Shown here: positions 15,031 through 17,960 of the stretch, piece by piece
Numbering within the stretch: the stretch's first letter is position 1
Layout: the number at the start of each line of letters is the position of its first letter
Source: Ferrovum sp.
GTDB lineage: Bacteria > Pseudomonadota > Gammaproteobacteria > Burkholderiales > Ferrovaceae
Direction of reading: 5' to 3'
DNA: 17,960 nucleotides
NCBI GenBank assembly: GCA_027450105.1
Contig: DAIDKJ010000008.1
Coordinates: 1 to 17,960, forward strand
The notes under the pieces: generated by a model
The model's database searches: none
What the model was told of the DNA's origin: nothing
What the model saw: the letters and a program-made list of their open reading frames with translations, nothing else
Position numbers and translations under genes: made by a program

Positions 15031-15048
15031 GGGATGGGATGGGCCGGG
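15031..15048 (+). other. G-quadruplex motif upstream of the Rieske oxygenase gene
   Basis: The + strand reads GGGATGGGATGGGCCGGG, four G3 runs with three 2-nt loops (AT, AT, CC), a canonical quadruplex pattern with short loops. A further G5 run is at 15016-15020. It lies 5 bp before the likely -35 box (15054) in the 266-bp gap between xseB and the oxygenase. The rest of the gap (14897-15162) holds no gene, tRNA or longer repeat that I can see. Confidence 0.75.
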
Positions 15049-15053
15049 TGACC

Positions 15054-15083
15054 TTGCCTCATGGGGATGATCAGGGTTAAAAT
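15054..15083 (+). promoter_or_regulatory. candidate promoter of the Rieske oxygenase gene
   Basis: TTGCCT (15054-15059) and TAAAAT (15078-15083) are 18 bp apart, giving a leader of about 70 nt. A weaker alternative is TTGGGC (14955-14960) with TATTTT (14978-14983), 17 bp apart, which would place the G-rich motif inside the leader RNA. Confidence 0.4.
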
Positions 15084-15162
15084 TCCGCTCTTGTCCATCG
15101 GGTTTGTGGTTTAGCCCGTCATATCAATAAGCCTGCATTCTTGCTCCCCGGAGGGTGTGGAT

Positions 15163-16284
15163 ATGTCACATTTGGGATCCCCAAATCAATGGGCTGGCTT
15201 GACCAGCCAGTTGCCCGTGCGCTGGTACTTCGATCCGGAGGTGGCGCGTCTGGAGCAGGAAACGCTGTTTGCCCAGGGTCCTCGCTATGTGGGGCACGAA
15301 CTGATGGTTCCCAATGCGGGCGACTACTATACCCTCTCGTGGCGCGACCACGGCCAGTTTCTGGTCAATGACGGGCACAACATCGCGCTACTCTCCAACG
15401 TCTGCCGTCATCGTCAAGCCCTGATGCTGCAAGGTCGGGGCAATGCGCACCATATCGTGTGCCCGTTGCACCGTTGGACCTATGACCTCCAGGGCCAATT
15501 GGCGGGAGCCCCCCATTTTCCTGGCAAGCCCTGCCTCGACCTGGATCGTACCCCCCTGGCGCGTTGGAATGGATTGTTGTTTGAAGGCGGGCGCGATGTG
15601 GCGGCTGATCTGGCCCATTGTCAGGCGGCCCGTGACCTGGATTTTTCCGGATATATGCTCGATTCCGTCAAAACAGCCCATCATCAGTTCAACTGGAAAA
15701 CCTTCATCGAAGTGTATCTGGAAGATTATCACGTGGTGCCCTTCCATCCGGGTTTGTCCGGATTCGTCAATTGTGATGATCTGCTGTGGGAGTTCGGTGC
15801 CTGGCATAGTGTGCAGACGGTGGGGGTAAAAGAGCACCTGCGGCGTGCCGGATCCCCCGTGTATCAACAGTGGCACGAGGTGGTGCGGCGCTATGGCCAA
15901 AACCAGGACCCGCCCTTCGGGGCCATCTGGATGGTGCTCTATCCCAATATCATGGTGGAATGGTATCCCCATGTGCTGGTGGTGAGTACCGTCTGGCCCG
16001 ACGGCCCGGAAAAATGCACCAATGTGGTGGAGTTCTACTACCCGGAAGAAATCGCCCTGTTCGAACGCGAATACGTGGAGGCGCAACAGAATGCCTACTT
16101 CGAAACGGCTGTGGAAGACGATGAGATCTGTGAGCGTATGGCGCGCGGACGGCGGGCGCTCCTGGCGCGCGGCATGGAAGATGGCGGTCCATACCAGTCC
16201 CCCATGGAAGACGGAATGCTGCATTTTCATGAGTTTGTGCGGGCTCAGTTGACCCCCCACCTGAGCCGCAACGGAACCCCTTGA
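15163..16284 (+). CDS. Rieske non-heme iron oxygenase, alpha-subunit type, substrate unknown
   Basis: The 373-residue protein has the two parts of a ring-hydroxylating or demethylating oxygenase alpha subunit. The Rieske [2Fe-2S] motif is C81-R-H83, 16 residues, C100-P-L-H103. The catalytic domain has NWKTFIEVYLEDYHVVPFH, with bridging D188 and iron ligands H190 and H195; the third ligand is probably D319 or D320 in VEDDEICERMARG. Such proteins take electrons from a reductase or ferredoxin, but none is encoded here. ATG 15163 has GGAGGG (15150-15155) 7 nt upstream; the in-frame GTG 15157 would be too close. The gene is divergent from xseB-ispA-dxs-folE2, a pairing I recall from other betaproteobacteria. 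The substrate cannot be told from the sequence. Confidence 0.88.
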   Translation: MSHLGSPNQWAGLTSQLPVRWYFDPEVARLEQETLFAQGPRYVGHELMVPNAGDYYTLSWRDHGQFLVNDGHNIALLSNVCRHRQALMLQGRGNAHHIVCPLHRWTYDLQGQLAGAPHFPGKPCLDLDRTPLARWNGLLFEGGRDVAADLAHCQAARDLDFSGYMLDSVKTAHHQFNWKTFIEVYLEDYHVVPFHPGLSGFVNCDDLLWEFGAWHSVQTVGVKEHLRRAGSPVYQQWHEVVRRYGQNQDPPFGAIWMVLYPNIMVEWYPHVLVVSTVWPDGPEKCTNVVEFYYPEEIALFEREYVEAQQNAYFETAVEDDEICERMARGRRALLARGMEDGGPYQSPMEDGMLHFHEFVRAQLTPHLSRNGTP

Positions 16285-16309
16285 TTTTTTGATTTTAATT
16301 TTGTACACT
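16281..16309 (+). promoter_or_regulatory. sigma-70-type promoter of the rpsP operon
   Basis: TTGATT (16281-16286) and TACACT (16304-16309) are exactly 17 bp apart in an AT-rich stretch. The -35 box overlaps the stop of the Rieske gene. A start near 16316 gives a leader of about 50 nt before rpsP. Confidence 0.65.
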
Positions 16310-16367
16310 GTTTGGCTTTTTCGGAATCGGGATTTTCTCGAGGCCCAGACATAAAGGTTGATTGATT

Positions 16368-16628
16368 ATGGTAGTGATCCGATTGTCTCGTGGCGGTGCC
16401 CGTAACCGTCCTTTCTATAATGTGGTGGTGGCGGATTCGCGTCATCGTCGCGACGGTCGCTTTATCGAACGGGTGGGTTTTTACAATCCCGTGCGGGAAG
16501 CGGGTCCGGATACCCTGCGTATCGACCTGGAGCGTATTGCCTTCTGGAAAAGCCATGGTGCCCAAGCTTCCGATGCCGTGGAAAAACTGATCAAACGCGC
16601 CCCTCGCCCCGAGGTTTCCGCTGCCTGA
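16368..16628 (+). CDS. rpsP: 30S ribosomal protein S16
   Basis: This 86-residue protein begins MVVIRLSRGGARNRPFYNVV and has the S16 signature IRLSRGG followed by RDGRFIERVGFYNP. S16 binds 16S rRNA and stabilises the 5' and central domains during assembly. ATG 16368 has AAAGG at 16353-16357, 10 nt upstream; the in-frame TTG 16362 is too close to it. It is the first gene of rpsP-rimM-trmD-rplS, transcribed from 16281-16309. Its last codons carry GAGG (16611-16614), which may be the ribosome binding site for rimM. Confidence 0.97.
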   Translation: MVVIRLSRGGARNRPFYNVVVADSRHRRDGRFIERVGFYNPVREAGPDTLRIDLERIAFWKSHGAQASDAVEKLIKRAPRPEVSAA

Positions 16629-16641
16629 TCCTTGGGTCGTC

Positions 16642-17130
16642 ATGGGGCGGGTGGGTGCGCCCTATGGGGTCAAAGGCTGGTTTCGTGTGCAGACCTTCAC
16701 CCAAACCCGGGAAGCCCTGGCGGATTATCCCCGCTGGTGGCTGGGTTTGACACCCCAGACCGGACGTGAGTATGGGCTGGAATCCTGGCGCTTGCATGCC
16801 GGAGATCTGGTGGCCAAGTTAGTGGGAATCGAGGATCGCAGCGCAGCCGAGGCCGTGCGTTCCTGTGTCATTACCATCCCACGCCATCAGTTGCCGCGCG
16901 TTGCGGCAGAAGAATATTACTGGTCTGACCTGGTTGGTCTGAGCGTTTTGAACACCCGGGGAGAGTGCCTCGGCGTGGTGCGAGAGCTGTTGCAAGCCGG
17001 GGCTCAGGATGTGTTGGTGGTGCAGGATGAAACCGGGCAGGAGCGTCTCATCCCCTTTGTGACGCCTATCCTGCAATGGGTTTCTCTGGAGCAGCACAAG
17101 TTGCAGGTGGAGTGGGAACGGGATTACTAA
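16642..17130 (+). CDS. rimM: ribosome maturation factor RimM
   Basis: RimM binds S19 and helps mature the 3' domain of the 30S subunit. The protein shows the N-terminal beta-barrel (GRVGAPYGVKGWFRV), the YYWSDLVGLSV strand that opens the PRC barrel, and the closing RLIPFV...VEWERDY. The coordinates use the first canonical start, ATG 16642 (162 residues), but this start looks too late. It has no ribosome binding site and cuts off the family strand D-P-x-V-V before M-G-R. The frame continues upstream to CTG 16621, giving LPDPWVVMGRVG, like E. coli DPIVLGKMG. GAGG (16611-16614) lies 6 nt before that CTG. The true product is probably 169 residues, overlapping rpsP by 8 bp. trmD begins directly after the stop. 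Confidence 0.92.
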   Translation: MGRVGAPYGVKGWFRVQTFTQTREALADYPRWWLGLTPQTGREYGLESWRLHAGDLVAKLVGIEDRSAAEAVRSCVITIPRHQLPRVAAEEYYWSDLVGLSVLNTRGECLGVVRELLQAGAQDVLVVQDETGQERLIPFVTPILQWVSLEQHKLQVEWERDY

Positions 17131-17889
17131 ATGGCCTATCAGTTTGATGTGGTCACCCTGTTTCCGGCCATGTTCGAGGCGCTTAGCGCCCATGGCATTA
17201 CCCGCCGGGCCCTGGAACAAGGACATTGGGCGTTGCAGGCCTGGAACCCGCGCGACTTTGCCACGGACAACTATCGCACCATCGATGACCGCCCTTATGG
17301 GGGAGGGCCTGGCATGGTGCTCTTGGCCCAACCCTTGGCGCTGGCGCTGGCTGCTGCACGAGCGCGCCAGCAAATGGCGGGCTTGGCCTGCCCCCATGTG
17401 GTGTACTTGAGCCCTCAGGGCAAGCCGCTGACCCATGAACGGGTGCTGGCGTTTGCCGCGATGTCGGGATTGATCTTGCTGGCGGGACGCTACGAAGGGG
17501 TGGACGAGCGCTTGCTGCAGCGCGAGGTTCAGGAAGAAATCTCCATTGGTGACTATGTCCTGTCGGGCGGAGAATTGCCCGCCATGGTGCTGATGGATGC
17601 TGTTTTACGGCAGTTGCCCGGTGTGTTGGGCGATGCCCAGTCGGTGCACCAGGAATCATTCGTGCACGGGTTGTTGGAAGGCCCGCAGTACACTCGGCCA
17701 GAAGTGTATGAGGGATTGGTGGTGCCTCCGGTGCTGTTGTCGGGGCACCATGCGCTCATCGAGCGCTGGCGGCGCAAACAGGCCCTGGGAAGGACCTGGC
17801 AAAAACGTCCGGACATGTTGGCCAGCCAACCGCTATCCGCAGACGATCAAAAACTGTTGGACGAGTTCAAAGCCGAACTCACATTGTAA
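17131..17889 (+). CDS. trmD: tRNA (guanine(37)-N1)-methyltransferase
   Basis: TrmD methylates G37 next to the anticodon of tRNAs for Leu, Pro and Arg, preventing +1 frameshifts. It is a SPOUT enzyme with a trefoil knot. In 252 residues the signatures are DDRPYGGGPGM (52-62), YLSPQG (92-97), GRYEGVDER (119-127) and SIGDYVLSGGELPAM (138-152) around the SAM pocket. R160 matches catalytic R154 of E. coli. The general-base position, D169 in E. coli TEDSF, is E175 here in HQESF. The ATG directly follows the rimM stop. TAAGGAG at the end serves as the stop and the rplS ribosome binding site. Confidence 0.96.
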   Translation: MAYQFDVVTLFPAMFEALSAHGITRRALEQGHWALQAWNPRDFATDNYRTIDDRPYGGGPGMVLLAQPLALALAAARARQQMAGLACPHVVYLSPQGKPLTHERVLAFAAMSGLILLAGRYEGVDERLLQREVQEEISIGDYVLSGGELPAMVLMDAVLRQLPGVLGDAQSVHQESFVHGLLEGPQYTRPEVYEGLVVPPVLLSGHHALIERWRRKQALGRTWQKRPDMLASQPLSADDQKLLDEFKAELTL

Positions 17890-17900
17890 GGAGTCGTTTC

Positions 17901-17960
17901 ATGGATCTGATCAAGCAACTGGAACAAGAAGAAATGGCCCGCCTGGGCAAAACCATCCCG
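17901..17960 (+). CDS. rplS: 50S ribosomal protein L19 (partial, cut by window edge)
   Basis: The first 20 codons read MDLIKQLEQEEMARLGKTIP, which matches the N-terminus of ribosomal protein L19 of the 30S-50S interface. ATG 17901 has AAGGAG at 17888-17893, 7 nt upstream. Its place after trmD is the conserved end of the rpsP-rimM-trmD-rplS operon. The rest of the gene lies outside the window. Confidence 0.95.
   Translation, partial: MDLIKQLEQEEMARLGKTIP

Noticed and set aside
15103..15122. Small inverted repeat in the leader of the Rieske gene (CGGG...CCCG) as a riboswitch
   Set aside because: Only about six pairs including a wobble, with no resemblance to a known riboswitch core.
14897..15162. 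Search for a tRNA, small RNA or small gene in the largest gap
   Set aside because: No T-loop-like GGTTCGAATCC pattern, no cloverleaf, and no short frame with a good ribosome binding site were found. Only the G-rich motif and promoter candidates stand out.
1..17960. Mobile elements, CRISPR arrays, toxin-antitoxin or phage-defence genes
   Set aside because: All long frames are assigned to conserved housekeeping families. No repeat-spacer pattern, transposase or integrase motif, or attachment-site repeat was found by eye.

Overview
This window is a gene-dense stretch of chromosome, roughly 57-60 % G+C by eye. The gene orders point to a betaproteobacterium: rpsT-argD-argF-argG; birA-coaX as a 4-bp overlapping pair; xseB-ispA-dxs-folE2 divergent from a Rieske oxygenase; and rsmI/yraN/gmhA/dolP next to a stand-alone rfaE2. 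A Nitrosomonadales/Ferrovales-like lineage is my best guess, but the sequence does not fix the genus.

Layout. 1-63 is the tail of an unidentified protein. rpsT (212-478) has its own promoter and a textbook terminator. 588-3911 is an arginine cluster, argD-argF-argG, followed by the YajQ-family gene (3934-4419). Convergent to it is rsmI (complement, 4426-5301). Divergent from rsmI runs yraN-gmhA-dolP-rfaE2 (5337-7561). Next come the complement pair birA-coaX (7572-9118) and the divergent glnS (9292-10977). The complement operon xseB-ispA-dxs-folE2 (10996-14896) follows. Divergent from it is a Rieske non-heme iron oxygenase (15163-16284). The window ends with the classical translation operon rpsP-rimM-trmD-rplS (rplS is cut by the window edge).

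How the genes work together. argD, argF and argG cover three late steps of arginine synthesis. gmhA and rfaE2 are the first and last enzymes of ADP-heptose synthesis for LPS, separated by an outer-membrane lipoprotein. dxs and ispA supply isoprenoid precursors. folE2 opens the folate/queuosine pathway. coaX and birA serve CoA and biotin metabolism. rsmI, rimM, trmD, glnS, rpsT, rpsP and rplS serve the translation machinery.

I see no mobile element, CRISPR array, prophage, tRNA or rRNA. No stretch over 300 bases lacks a gene; the longest gap is 14897-15162. I do not see a clear undescribed multi-gene system. The best leads are small. They are: a Rieske oxygenase of unknown substrate with a perfect G-quadruplex motif just upstream of its likely promoter; a probable CTG start for rimM; a possible leaderless start for gmhA; three direct repeats around the birA promoter; an attenuator-like hairpin between dxs and folE2; an A9 tract at the start of rfaE2; and a conservative Asp-to-Glu change at a TrmD catalytic position.
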